Assembly: GCF_004331175.1 (NCBI RefSeq)
Contig: NZ_SJOD01000007.1
Location: forward strand, 62,001 to 126,000
DNA from: Acinetobacter sp. ANC 4178
Lineage (GTDB): Bacteria; Pseudomonadota; Gammaproteobacteria; Pseudomonadales; Moraxellaceae
Direction: 5' to 3'
Length of the DNA: 64,000 bases
Shown one piece after another: positions 19,950-29,110 of this stretch. The notes beneath the pieces are model-generated. The model was not told the DNA's origin. It worked only from the letters and a program-made list of their open reading frames with translations, and did no database searches. Position 1 is the first letter of the stretch; each line of letters begins with the position of its first letter. The position numbers were made by a program, and so were the translations under genes.

Positions 19950-21205
19950 ACTGCACCCTTTTCTTTTAAACTTTTAAAAACACAAATACTCATGACAAAC
20001 CAGTACACTCCATAATTAATTAAGTGAGCTATAGAGACTCCTTCAAATCCAAATATATGGGTGCACAGATAAGTTAATAATATTGAAGTTATTGCAAATA
20101 AAATTTCCGTTGTTACAAATAATTTGGTCATAGTCTTACTTAACATTAGATATGCAAGTATCCAGCTACCAATTTTTAAAGAATCGCCTATCATCTGCCA
20201 AAAAAACAGATCACGCATCGGCAAAAAATTTTTAGTAAACAAAATACCTATAATCCAATCTCTGAGAAAATATACAACTAGACTACCTATAGCAGCCAAC
20301 GGAAATATATATTTATATCCCAAGTAAACTTCTGACTTAATTTCCCCAATTCTTGATAGTTCTGAAAGTCTCGGTAAATAATATACACTCAACGTTGTAG
20401 TCACTAACATGAGATATGCTGCACTTAGACGTATCATCGCTTCCCAGTAGCCAGCATAAGTTACCCCGTACTCGTGTGTGAGGTAACTTCGAATGACTAT
20501 CTGAGAAAGTGGAACACAGATAGCGCTAACTAAAGCCATAAGAGCAAAAGCTACAAATTTTTTAGCAATAGCTTTATCTATTTTTCCGAATAGATATGAC
20601 ACTTTAAACCAATCAGCTTTGTAACATAAAAATAAAGTTATTAAGAAAGCTAGAGACTGATAAATTGAAAGAGCAACTAAAGCACCATACAAACCATATT
20701 TTATTGCTAAAAAACTCGTGACAGCTAAAGAAAAAATACTGCCTACAATATTTGCAATAACTAACCTTAAAACTTCTTTTTTTCCATTTAAAATAGCCAA
20801 AAAAAGTGCATTAAAGGTAAATAATGTTAAGAATATAGCAAACCAAACAAAGACTGCTTGATAAAGTTCAGTATGGAAAATATAAATTGAAAGTTGTTTT
20901 TGAAAAATTAGTATAATTAGTGAAAAAATTAAGCTAAAAAGTAAGACGATACTTCCCGCTGTTTTCCATATATTTCGTTGTTTGGTTTCATCTTCATAAT
21001 ACTCTGCTGTATATTTAATAACTGCAGTATTAATTGCACTACCAGCGAAAGTTGTCACCATTTGTATAAAATTTTGAAACTGCCCAATAGCCGCATAACC
21101 AGCTGGACCAACATAAATAGCTAAAATCTTATTTAAAATAAACATCGTGGCCGTTTTAATTAAAACAGCCACGCCATTTAGTACACTTGTTTTTAGTAAA
21201 TTCAT
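19946..21205 (-). CDS. wzx: Capsule repeat-unit flippase Wzx
   Basis: A 419-residue polysaccharide exporter of the MOP superfamily that moves the undecaprenyl-linked unit across the inner membrane. About twelve membrane helices are evident. The N-terminus LLKTSVLNGVAVLIKTATMF and the sequence AIYVGPAGYAAIGQFQNF near 29-46 are the family's N-terminal pattern. It begins one base after the aminotransferase gene. Wzx proteins partly recognise the sugars of their own unit, so it should match the Fuc3NAc/Qui3NAc-type sugar made upstream. Confidence 0.92.
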   Translation of the reverse strand: MNLLKTSVLNGVAVLIKTATMFILNKILAIYVGPAGYAAIGQFQNFIQMVTTFAGSAINTAVIKYTAEYYEDETKQRNIWKTAGSIVLLFSLIFSLIILIFQKQLSIYIFHTELYQAVFVWFAIFLTLFTFNALFLAILNGKKEVLRLVIANIVGSIFSLAVTSFLAIKYGLYGALVALSIYQSLAFLITLFLCYKADWFKVSYLFGKIDKAIAKKFVAFALMALVSAICVPLSQIVIRSYLTHEYGVTYAGYWEAMIRLSAAYLMLVTTTLSVYYLPRLSELSRIGEIKSEVYLGYKYIFPLAAIGSLVVYFLRDWIIGILFTKNFLPMRDLFFWQMIGDSLKIGSWILAYLMLSKTMTKLFVTTEILFAITSILLTYLCTHIFGFEGVSIAHLINYGVYWFVMSICVFKSLKEKGAV

Positions 21206-21206
21206 T

Positions 21207-22322
21207 TTAGACTTTAAAATTATTACAAATCTGAATTACTTTCTCAGCCTCTTCCACGCTTAGTGTAGGACCAATAGGTAAACTCATCACTTCAGCATGA
21301 ATCTCCTCAGATATAGGATAACTTAAGTCATTCCATTCTTTATAAGCCTGTTGCTTATGAGGTGGGATAGGATAATGAATTAAAGTTTGTACACCCTGTT
21401 CAGCCAAGTACTTTTGCAAAGCTTCACGATGCTCAGTACGAATCACAAATAAATGCCAAACGTGTTGCTGATACTCTTCAGCATTTTTCTGGGCTAAGGG
21501 TAATTTGATTAAAGGATTGACTATATGCTGCAAATATAATTGAGCAATTTTACGGCGATGAGCTATTTCTTGATCTAAATATTTTAATTTAATATCTAGC
21601 ATGGCAGCTTGAATTTCATCAAGACGACTATTTACACCAGGCACTAAATTTTTATATTTCTCATGAGAACCATAATTACGAAGAGCACGTAACATTTGTG
21701 CAAGTTCTTCATTATTAGTGGTTACAGCGCCAGCATCCCCTAATGCACCTAAATTTTTACCAGGATAGAAACTGAAACCAGAAGCATCTCCCCAGTTTCC
21801 AGCTTTTATTCCATTAATTTCAGCACTATGTGATTGAGCTGAATCTTCTAAAACAAATAGATTATATTTATTGGCAATTGCCATGATTGCAGGCATTTCT
21901 GCTAATTGCCCATATAAATGAACAGGTAAGATTACTTTCGTTTTTGGAGTAATTGCAGCCTCAATCTTGCTTGGATCGATATTATAAGTATTAATATCCG
22001 GTTCAACTAAAACTGGAGTTAGGTTATTTGCAGTGATTGCTAAAATACTTGCAATGTATGTATTTGATGGGACGATTACTTCGTCACCATCATTTAGTTT
22101 CCCCAACTCTTTCCATGCTCGAAGCGTAAGAATCAAGGCATCTAAACCATTTGCAACTCCAATTGCAAATTTTACTCCACAATACTCCGCAAAGTTTTTT
22201 TCAAATTGAGCTAGCTCATTTCCGCCTATGTACCAGCCAGAGTCTATGACACGAGTACAAGCCTCAATGAGTTCTGTACGATATTGACTATTTATACTTT
22301 TTAAATCTAAGAAAGGAATCAT
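21207..22322 (-). CDS. fdtB: dTDP-3-keto-6-deoxyhexose 3-aminotransferase (FdtB/QdtB type)
   Basis: A PLP-dependent DegT/DnrJ/EryC1/StrS aminotransferase of 371 residues that places an amino group at C3 of the dTDP-keto sugar using glutamate. [16 protein letters not shown] near 55-70 binds the cofactor phosphate, EDSAQSHSA near 159-167 carries the Asp for the PLP nitrogen, and Lys189 in [16 protein letters not shown] is the Schiff-base lysine. Coupling to the ketoisomerase gene next door assigns it to the 3-amino branch. Whether the product is the galacto (Fdt) or gluco (Qdt) form cannot be decided here. Confidence 0.87.
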   Translation of the reverse strand: MIPFLDLKSINSQYRTELIEACTRVIDSGWYIGGNELAQFEKNFAEYCGVKFAIGVANGLDALILTLRAWKELGKLNDGDEVIVPSNTYIASILAITANNLTPVLVEPDINTYNIDPSKIEAAITPKTKVILPVHLYGQLAEMPAIMAIANKYNLFVLEDSAQSHSAEINGIKAGNWGDASGFSFYPGKNLGALGDAGAVTTNNEELAQMLRALRNYGSHEKYKNLVPGVNSRLDEIQAAMLDIKLKYLDQEIAHRRKIAQLYLQHIVNPLIKLPLAQKNAEEYQQHVWHLFVIRTEHREALQKYLAEQGVQTLIHYPIPPHKQQAYKEWNDLSYPISEEIHAEVMSLPIGPTLSVEEAEKVIQICNNFKV

Positions 22323-23176
22323 TATTTCACATAGCCTTTAATAATTGCAGGATTTCCTACTACAATTGCATTTTCCGGAACATCTTTAGTTACTACTGCG
22401 CCTGCACCAACCAATGCATTTCGACCAATTCTTATGCCCGGTAAAATGGTAGCATTACCACCAATACTTGCACCTTGTTCAACTATAGTTTTTAGAAACT
22501 CATCGGGGTATTGCTTTGAACGGGGAGTCTTATCATTTGTAAAAGTAACGCTAGGACCAACAAAAACGTTATCTTCTAATGTAATCCCATCCCATACATA
22601 TACACCTGATTTAATTGTGACGTTATTACCAATTTGCACATCATTTTCAATCATAGTGTGCGCACAAATATTACAATTTTCTCCAATAACCGCTTGTGGG
22701 AAAATCACACTATATTGCCAAACTTTTGTTTTTTGACCAATATTTTTAGATTTAACATCGGATAATGGATGAATATAAGGCTGATTTACTACACGCAGAA
22801 ACTCATCGTAATTTCGAATATAATCTTGCTCTGTAAAATGTTCACTTGCTAAAACGAGTAATACACAATCTTCTGAAAAATCATGCATTTCACGCCAGAT
22901 CAATCCTTTAATAACCAAACCTTGGGTCGGGTTATCTAAAACAACTTCTTCTTTAGTAGAACCATTATCCAGAATAAATCTACAGCTACCTTTCAAACAT
23001 ATTGCAACTTGTTTTAAATCAATATGAGCATGAAAGCCACGCGGTTTTTGTGACGTATTAAAGATGTAATACAAACGTTTTACATCAAAAGGAATTGACT
23101 GATTAGACTCAATCGCAACTAAACCACCTCGTTCATCACCAAAACTCGGCAAGTCAATTAATTTTACAAAGCTCAT
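22322..23176 (-). CDS. Fused dTDP-4-keto-6-deoxyglucose 3,4-ketoisomerase / N-acetyltransferase
   Basis: One 284-residue chain joins two enzymes that are usually separate. Residues about 5-132 are a WxcM/FdtA-like cupin ([10 protein letters not shown], then [23 protein letters not shown] with its His pair) that moves the keto group from C4 to C3. Residues about 145-284 are a left-handed beta-helix acetyltransferase of the FdtC/QdtC type ([48 protein letters not shown]). They act before and after FdtB, so three steps are encoded by two adjacent overlapping genes. Bifunctional proteins of this kind (FdtD of Shewanella) are known. Confidence 0.9.
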   Translation of the reverse strand: MSFVKLIDLPSFGDERGGLVAIESNQSIPFDVKRLYYIFNTSQKPRGFHAHIDLKQVAICLKGSCRFILDNGSTKEEVVLDNPTQGLVIKGLIWREMHDFSEDCVLLVLASEHFTEQDYIRNYDEFLRVVNQPYIHPLSDVKSKNIGQKTKVWQYSVIFPQAVIGENCNICAHTMIENDVQIGNNVTIKSGVYVWDGITLEDNVFVGPSVTFTNDKTPRSKQYPDEFLKTIVEQGASIGGNATILPGIRIGRNALVGAGAVVTKDVPENAIVVGNPAIIKGYVK

Positions 23177-23177
23177 T

Positions 23178-24050
23178 TTATTCAGTTACCAAAGAAATCA
23201 AATATTGACCATAATCATTCTTACTCATGCTTTGGCCAATTTCTAACACTTGAGCTTTCGTCAACCAACCATTATGAAGTGCAATTTCTTCAAGACACGC
23301 CACTTTATAACCTTGACGTTTTTCAATGGTTTCAACAAACTGTGCTGCTTCAAGTAAGCTTGCATGTGTTCCTGTATCTAACCAAGCAAAACCGCGTCCA
23401 AGTAACTCAACATTGAGATCACCACGGTCTAGATACATCTGGTTCACTGTCGTAATTTCAAGTTCACCACGATCTGATGGTTTTACTTGTTTTGCAATTT
23501 TTACTACATCATTATCGTAAAAATAAAGTCCCGTAACCGCAAAATTCGATTTTGGATGTTTTGGTTTTTCTTCTAATGAAACAGCTCGTTTTTCCTCATC
23601 AAACTCAACAACACCAAAACGTTCAGGATCTTTGACTTGATAACCAAATACGGTTGCACCCTTTTGACGAGCCACAGCCTGGCGTAGCATTGGTGTAAAA
23701 CCTTGACCATAGAAAATATTATCGCCAAGTACTAAACAGACATTACTTTCGCCAATAAACTCTTCGCCAATAATAAATGCTTGAGCTAAACCATCTGGAC
23801 TTGGTTGGATCGCATAACTTAATTCAACTCCGAATTGTGAACCATCACCCAATAATCGCTTAAAGCCATCTATATCGTCTGGCGTACTGATAATAAGGAC
23901 TTCACGAATACCAGCCAACATCAACACAGACAATGGATAGTAAACCATTGGCTTATCGTAAATTGGTAACAGTTGTTTTGAAACGCCTTTTGTGATCGGA
24001 TACAAACGTGTCCCTGAACCACCTGCTAAAATTATACCTTTTGTACTCAT
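23178..24050 (-). CDS. rmlA: Glucose-1-phosphate thymidylyltransferase
   Basis: Makes dTDP-glucose from glucose-1-phosphate and dTTP. The 290-residue protein opens [43 protein letters not shown] near 106-116 and [16 protein letters not shown] near 147 are also family-typical. Its start overlaps the rmlB stop by one base. rmlC and rmlD are absent from the locus, so the pathway does not lead to rhamnose but to the 3-amino sugar through the next two genes. Confidence 0.96.
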   Translation of the reverse strand: MSTKGIILAGGSGTRLYPITKGVSKQLLPIYDKPMVYYPLSVLMLAGIREVLIISTPDDIDGFKRLLGDGSQFGVELSYAIQPSPDGLAQAFIIGEEFIGESNVCLVLGDNIFYGQGFTPMLRQAVARQKGATVFGYQVKDPERFGVVEFDEEKRAVSLEEKPKHPKSNFAVTGLYFYDNDVVKIAKQVKPSDRGELEITTVNQMYLDRGDLNVELLGRGFAWLDTGTHASLLEAAQFVETIEKRQGYKVACLEEIALHNGWLTKAQVLEIGQSMSKNDYGQYLISLVTE

Positions 24051-25108
24051 TATGCACTTACACCTAATCTTTCTCTTTGGTAACTACCATCTTGTACCCG
24101 GCGGCACCACTCTAAATTATTTAAATACCACTCAACGGTCTTTCTAATCCCTGTTTCAAATGTTTCCTCAGGCTTCCAGCCTAAATCTTTTGCAATTTTC
24201 GAGGCATCAATTGCATAACGCAAATCATGTCCTGGGCGATCTTTTACGAAAGTGATTAATGTCTCATAAGGTTGATGATTATTTTGCGGTTTTAATTCAT
24301 CTAAAATTTTACAAATTGTTTTCACAACTTCTATATTTTGTTTTTCATTATGACCACCGATATTATAAGTTTCCCCAACTTTACCTTCAGTCACAACTTT
24401 ATATAGAGCTTTGGCATGATCTTCGACATACAACCAATCACGAATCTGGTCACCTTTACCATAAATCGGTAAAGCCTTACCATCCAGCGCATTTAAAATC
24501 ACTAATGGAATAAGCTTTTCTGGAAAGTGGTATGGCCCGTAATTGTTTGAACAATTCGTTACTACGGTTGGTAAACCATATGTTCTATGCCAAGCACGCA
24601 CTAAATGATCTGAACTTGCTTTACTTGCTGAATACGGCGAACTTGGCGCATAAGATGTCGTTTCAGTAAATAAATCTGTTGTACCCTCTAAATCACCATA
24701 AACCTCATCTGTTGAAATATGATGAAATTTAAAAGAGGTTTTCTTCTCTTCATTTAATTGTAGCCAGTACTTACGCGCAACCTCTAATAATGTATAAGTT
24801 CCCACAATATTTGTTGTAATAAACTCAGCGGGACCATCGATTGAACGATCTACATGCGACTCAGCGGCTAAATGCATAACCACATCTGGCTTAAATTGCT
24901 GGAAGATTTTCTCTAATGCGGCTTGGTCACAGATATCAATTTGACTAAATTGATAACGTTCATTGTTCTCAACTGATACCAGTGATTCTAGATTGCCAGC
25001 ATAGGTGAGTTTATCGATGTTAAGTACGTGATGTTTTGTATTTTCAATAATATGGCGAACGACTGCTGAACCAATAAATCCAGCACCACCTGTTACCAAT
25101 AAGTTCAT
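24050..25108 (-). CDS. rmlB: dTDP-glucose 4,6-dehydratase
   Basis: Converts dTDP-glucose to dTDP-4-keto-6-deoxyglucose, the branch point of dTDP-deoxysugars. It has the NAD loop [11 protein letters not shown] at 7-17, [13 protein letters not shown] near 81-93, the catalytic STDEVYGDL near 132 and [16 protein letters not shown] near 158. The 352 residues match the family. It is the first gene after a 741-bp gene-free gap and has AGGAAAGT just before the ATG, so it may need its own promoter. Confidence 0.96.
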   Translation of the reverse strand: MNLLVTGGAGFIGSAVVRHIIENTKHHVLNIDKLTYAGNLESLVSVENNERYQFSQIDICDQAALEKIFQQFKPDVVMHLAAESHVDRSIDGPAEFITTNIVGTYTLLEVARKYWLQLNEEKKTSFKFHHISTDEVYGDLEGTTDLFTETTSYAPSSPYSASKASSDHLVRAWHRTYGLPTVVTNCSNNYGPYHFPEKLIPLVILNALDGKALPIYGKGDQIRDWLYVEDHAKALYKVVTEGKVGETYNIGGHNEKQNIEVVKTICKILDELKPQNNHQPYETLITFVKDRPGHDLRYAIDASKIAKDLGWKPEETFETGIRKTVEWYLNNLEWCRRVQDGSYQRERLGVSA

Positions 25109-25849
25109 ACTTTCCTGCTTTTAATCCAAATTAATTTTTAACTAAATAATTTAAGGGTAATCTTTCAATAAGTAATATATGCCTTTTTTCTAAAACTATT
25201 TGCCAAATTTGTTCAAAACACATAAATGCATGATATAAGCAGTTGAATCGAACAGCGCATAATTTATCAAATTTAGATGAATAAATTATATCATTTTTGT
25301 TCAATTCTTGGGAGCTTTAAGCACTCGGGCTGTTTAAGAAAACTGCTAAATATTCAACGGACAATCTCTATATTCGCTTCACACTATAAGTCATGATTCA
25401 TATAGCTAAAAACCAACTTTTGAAATAGCGAAATTTATCCAAACAAACGTTTTGTATTAATAATTTTTTTTGACCGAAAAAAGCCATATATAACCCCTAC
25501 AGATTGTCGCATGCAAATATTTGTCATACACACCCATGATTATGCAATCCAATTATGTCACAATATGGACATTACTACGAACTCCATCACAGCATCAGCA
25601 ATAAAAAGTCTCCTTTGAAGTTTTCAAATTTGGACTTTTCAGCTTTTGACATGCACTGCATGATCGCAAAAAATTACGCTGAATAGGCAACTCCATATCG
25701 TAGCCTTGTAACATAAGCGCTTTTTATCCCCTAATAGTAAGAGAAAAACAAACTCACTATAGACAATTATGGAAGAAGTCTGTTGTACAGGTAGTATATA
25801 AACCTTTGATTTAGAAACGATAACTTTAAATTTTCATGAAATGAAAAAA
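25109..25849. other. 741-bp gene-free gap inside the capsule locus
   Basis: No open frame of convincing size or composition on either strand, in a locus where other genes overlap or nearly abut. The one clear structure is a hairpin at 25604-25639 (entered separately). No JUMPstart/ops element is visible. The minus strand should hold a promoter for rmlB onward, but I could not find an unambiguous -35/-10 pair in this AT-rich DNA. It may be the scar of a lost gene or a recombination joint. Confidence 0.6.
25601..25639 (-). terminator. Terminator-like hairpin downstream of gna
   Basis: GACTTTT at 25633-25639 pairs with AAAAGTC at 25604-25610, and an inner TTTGAA/TTCAAA stem (25614-25619 with 25623-25628) sits on a 3-nt loop. 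On the minus strand the right arm runs into TTTTTAT. It lies about 210 nt past the gna stop codon, so it could separate gna from rmlB. The internal bulge makes it weaker than the other terminators in the window. Confidence 0.5.
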
Positions 25850-27127
25850 CTATAAACGTAAGTCACTTTCAGTTTTATCAAGAATATATTTCAAATCATA
25901 AAGCACACATTTTTCTTTACCCAAAGCATGAAACTCTTGAGCAGTCATAGACTTAAACTGATTGTGGGCAACAGCAATCACAATTGCATCATACAGACCT
26001 TGCTCTAGGTGCTGAATCGGTGCTAGACCATATTCGTGCTGCACTTCTTGCTCATCGACCCAAGGATCATAAATGTCCAAGTCTAAGTCATAATCTTTGA
26101 GTGCTTTAATAAAATCGACAATTTTGGTATTACGAATATCTGGGCAATTTTCTTTAAAACTAAGCCCCATGACTAAGATTCGTGCACCTACCACCTGAAT
26201 GCGCTGTTTGACCATTTCTTTAATGAGTTGCGTTGCAACATACTCACCCATACGATCATTTAAACGACGTGCAGCCAAAATAATTTCAGGATGCAATCCA
26301 ATAGACTGTGCTTTATGAGTTAAATAATAAGGGTCTACACCAATGCAATGTCCACCGACTAAACCTGGACGAAACGGTAGAAAATTCCATTTTGTACCCG
26401 CAGCTTTAAGCACTTCTTCGGTGTCGATACCCATTTTATTAAAGATGAGTGCAAGCTCATTGATTAATGCAATATTTACATCTCGTTGTGTATTTTCTAT
26501 CACTTTTGCCGCTTCAGCAACTTGAATACTCGGAGCTTTATACGTGCCTGCATGAATAATTAAATTATAAACTTCATCAATAAAATCGGAAACTTCAGCC
26601 GTAGACCCTGAAGTTATTTTCAAAATATTAGTGACCCTGTGTTGTTTATCCCCTGGGTTAATTCGTTCAGGACTATAGCCTGCAAAAAAGTCTGTATTGT
26701 ATGTTAAGCCAGATACTTTTTCTAAGACAGGAATACACGCCTCTTCCGTGGCGCCAGGATATACCGTTGATTCATAAACCACGATGTCATCTTTTTTTAA
26801 TACCTGGGCAATACTGGTTGATGCCTTAATAAGAGGGCTCAAGTCTGGTTGCTTAAAGTCATCAATCGGCGTTGGAACTGTAACTATAAAAAAGTTGCAA
26901 TCTTTTAAATCGGCTAAGCTTGCACTATAGCGTAAACTCACAGCTTGCTGTAATTCCTCATTAGAAACTTCTAAAGTAGAATCTTGACCGTTATTAAGCT
27001 CATCAATACGTTTTTGGTAAATATCAAAACCCACCACTGGGACTTTTTTACCAAACTCCACGGCTAAGGGTAACCCAACGTAGCCTAATCCGATGATGGC
27101 AATTTTTAGATCAGCAAGTTGAAGCAT
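25850..27127 (-). CDS. gna: UDP-N-acetylhexosamine 6-dehydrogenase (Gna/TviB type)
   Basis: Oxidises C6 of a UDP-N-acetylhexosamine to the uronate, giving UDP-GlcNAcA or, with an epimerase, UDP-GalNAcA. It has 425 residues: the intact NAD loop [16 protein letters not shown] at 12-27, VPTPID near 85, the catalytic lysine region [21 protein letters not shown] near 210 and catalytic Cys in [15 protein letters not shown] near 267. It is the first gene on this side of the divergent wza promoter region, the standard position of gna. AAGG precedes the ATG. Confidence 0.93.
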   Translation of the reverse strand: MLQLADLKIAIIGLGYVGLPLAVEFGKKVPVVGFDIYQKRIDELNNGQDSTLEVSNEELQQAVSLRYSASLADLKDCNFFIVTVPTPIDDFKQPDLSPLIKASTSIAQVLKKDDIVVYESTVYPGATEEACIPVLEKVSGLTYNTDFFAGYSPERINPGDKQHRVTNILKITSGSTAEVSDFIDEVYNLIIHAGTYKAPSIQVAEAAKVIENTQRDVNIALINELALIFNKMGIDTEEVLKAAGTKWNFLPFRPGLVGGHCIGVDPYYLTHKAQSIGLHPEIILAARRLNDRMGEYVATQLIKEMVKQRIQVVGARILVMGLSFKENCPDIRNTKIVDFIKALKDYDLDLDIYDPWVDEQEVQHEYGLAPIQHLEQGLYDAIVIAVAHNQFKSMTAQEFHALGKEKCVLYDLKYILDKTESDLRL

Positions 27128-27560
27128 AGTACAGCCTTGTGCTAATTAGGATAAGAAATCATTAAATCACGCACAATATAGCAGAAATTCATTTTATTTA
27201 ATGACTAAATTATGTTGTTCAACGCAATATGAATCTGAACGGTTTCGATCATTTTACATAGAATATATACATTGTTTCTCTGACAAATGATCTTAAGCGT
27301 GTAAACCCATTCTTTAGGCGGACAAATTTAGAGACTTAGGTCGTTCTTTTTAAAAAACCACTTACATCTTAGGAATGCGAGTTACTTATTACATCAAAAA
27401 AATATTTAGCTATGTTATACAAACAGTACGTTTCACTAACATCTTAGGCTATATTAAAGATGCTAATTGGTATAGTATTTACCAGTTTTATATAAATTCT
27501 TCGGGTTCTCGAAACCCAGATTCAATATTCAAATTACTTATAAATAGGGTTTATTTTCGA
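27128..27560. other. Divergent regulatory region between gna and wza
   Basis: About 430 bp of AT-rich DNA separates the two divergent halves of the capsule locus and should hold the promoters of both transcripts. I could not pick unambiguous promoter boxes, and no JUMPstart/ops motif is present. From 27375 the wza frame stays open for 62 codons before the likely start; the ATG there sits directly on an AGGA with no spacing, so I do not include it in the gene. Confidence 0.6.
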
Positions 27561-28655
27561 GTGAGTTACTACCGTTATAGCATATTGTTAGCACTAGGTT
27601 TAGGCATAACTGGTTGTGCAGCAACATCAGGACTTCAAACCTACGATCTTCCTGATCAAGGCTCGTATAAAACCAACCAAGGTGCTGAACTGAATGTTAT
27701 ACAGTTAACACAAGATAATATTTCCAATATTGGACAACCACCGATAACTAATTTTTCAGGAATTCAGGCACTTTTTAATAAAAAACCTAGCGTTTATCGT
27801 TTAAATTACGGCGATGTATTGTCTATTCAATTGTGGGCATACCCAGAAATTACGCCCCCAATTCAAGATACAGCAAATATCAGATCGACAGGTTATCCTA
27901 TTGACCCGAATGGAAATGTTCAACTTCCACTGATTGGTTCGGTCAAAATTGCGGGAAAAACACTTGCTGAAGCACATACGTTTTTACGTGATCAGTTCAG
28001 CCGATACTTAAAAAATCCTGATGTGATCGTACGCGTACTCTCTTTTGAAGCCAAGCGTTATTATGTCAATGGCCAAGTTCTAAGAAGTGGGCAATATACC
28101 ATCAGTGATTTACCAATTAGCCTTTATACAGCATTGGGACAAGCAGGAGGTATTGACACCAAGACTGGAGATACCACTAATATTCAACTGATTCGGAATG
28201 GTCATACTTACAATCTGAATACGATTCAATTAGAAAAGCAAGGTTTATCTTTACACAATTTGCTCGTTCAAGCGGATGACACTATTTTCGTCAATACAAA
28301 ACAAGAACAAAAACTTTATGTCATGGGTGAATCAAATAAAAGTCAAGCCATTAACTTAAGAGATCAAGGTATGTCTCTAAGTGATGTATTAGGTGAGAGT
28401 GAAGGGATTAATCCTTATTCTGCCAGTGCAGCAAGAATTTATGTCATGCGTACCGATTTGAATACTAAGCAATCAACCATTTATCACCTCAATTTGAGTA
28501 GTCTTGGAAACCTAGCTTTAGCCAATCAATTCAATATGAAGAAAAATGATATTGTCTATATAGATGCAACAGGTTTAACTCGTTGGCAACGTGTAGTAAA
28601 TCAAATTATACCGTTCTCAAGTACCTTATATACCTTAGATCAACTTGGGAAATAA
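27561..28655 (+). CDS. wza: Capsule outer-membrane export lipoprotein Wza
   Basis: Forms the octameric outer-membrane channel through which the capsule leaves the cell. With the GTG start at 27561 the protein has 364 residues, the usual length, and a lipoprotein signal peptide VSYYRYSILLALGLGITGC with cleavage before Cys18. YRLNYGDVLSIQLWAYPEI and GNVQLPLIGSVKIAGKTLAEA are the polysaccharide-export domain, and SLBB-type repeats follow (YYVNGQVLRSGQYTI, LYVMGESNKSQAINL). TAGGG lies about 11 bases upstream. The frame is open back to ATG 27375, which would add 62 residues and bury the signal peptide. Confidence 0.92.
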   Translation: MSYYRYSILLALGLGITGCAATSGLQTYDLPDQGSYKTNQGAELNVIQLTQDNISNIGQPPITNFSGIQALFNKKPSVYRLNYGDVLSIQLWAYPEITPPIQDTANIRSTGYPIDPNGNVQLPLIGSVKIAGKTLAEAHTFLRDQFSRYLKNPDVIVRVLSFEAKRYYVNGQVLRSGQYTISDLPISLYTALGQAGGIDTKTGDTTNIQLIRNGHTYNLNTIQLEKQGLSLHNLLVQADDTIFVNTKQEQKLYVMGESNKSQAINLRDQGMSLSDVLGESEGINPYSASAARIYVMRTDLNTKQSTIYHLNLSSLGNLALANQFNMKKNDIVYIDATGLTRWQRVVNQIIPFSSTLYTLDQLGK

Positions 28656-28659
28656 TTTG

Positions 28660-29088
28660 ATGGCCATACAAAATATTTTAGTGGTTTGTGTTGGAAATAT
28701 TTGTAGAAGCCCTATGGCAGAGTATTTTTTAAAGCATGAATATCCCCATTTACAGATTGAATCAGCAGGTTTATCCGCCATGGTCGGTCATGGTGCTGAT
28801 GAAAAAGCGATTCACTGTATGGATAGATTTAATATCGATATGCGACAACATATCGCCAAACAAATAAATGCCAACTTAATTAAAGCCGCTGACTTAATTT
28901 TAGTTATGAGTAACAATCAAACTCAACATATAGAAAAACAGTGGCCTTTTGCTAAGGGTAAGGTCTTTCGTTTAGGTCATTGGCAAAAACAAAATGTTGC
29001 TGACCCCTACCAGCATGATCAAGCTTTTTTTGATACGACCTGTGCCAATATTCAAAGCTTTGTTGCTGATTGGAAGTCACATTTTTAA
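28660..29088 (+). CDS. wzb: Low-molecular-weight protein-tyrosine phosphatase Wzb
   Basis: Cytoplasmic phosphatase that removes phosphate from the tyrosine tail of Wzc, keeping the export machine cycling. The active-site loop VCVGNICRSPMAEYF is at 8-22 (Cys9 nucleophile, C-x5-R-S) and the general-acid Asp is in VADPYQHDQAFFDTT near 115. The product is 142 residues from ATG 28660. An in-frame TTG at 28645 overlaps the wza end and is less likely. It sits between wza and wzc with short spacings. Confidence 0.95.
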   Translation: MAIQNILVVCVGNICRSPMAEYFLKHEYPHLQIESAGLSAMVGHGADEKAIHCMDRFNIDMRQHIAKQINANLIKAADLILVMSNNQTQHIEKQWPFAKGKVFRLGHWQKQNVADPYQHDQAFFDTTCANIQSFVADWKSHF

Positions 29089-29110
29089 TAAATTATTACG
29101 ATATTAACCT

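Noticed and set aside
27128..27560. JUMPstart/ops element for RfaH control of the capsule
   Set aside because: No GGCGGTAG core in the correct orientation was found here or in the 25.1-25.8 kb gap.
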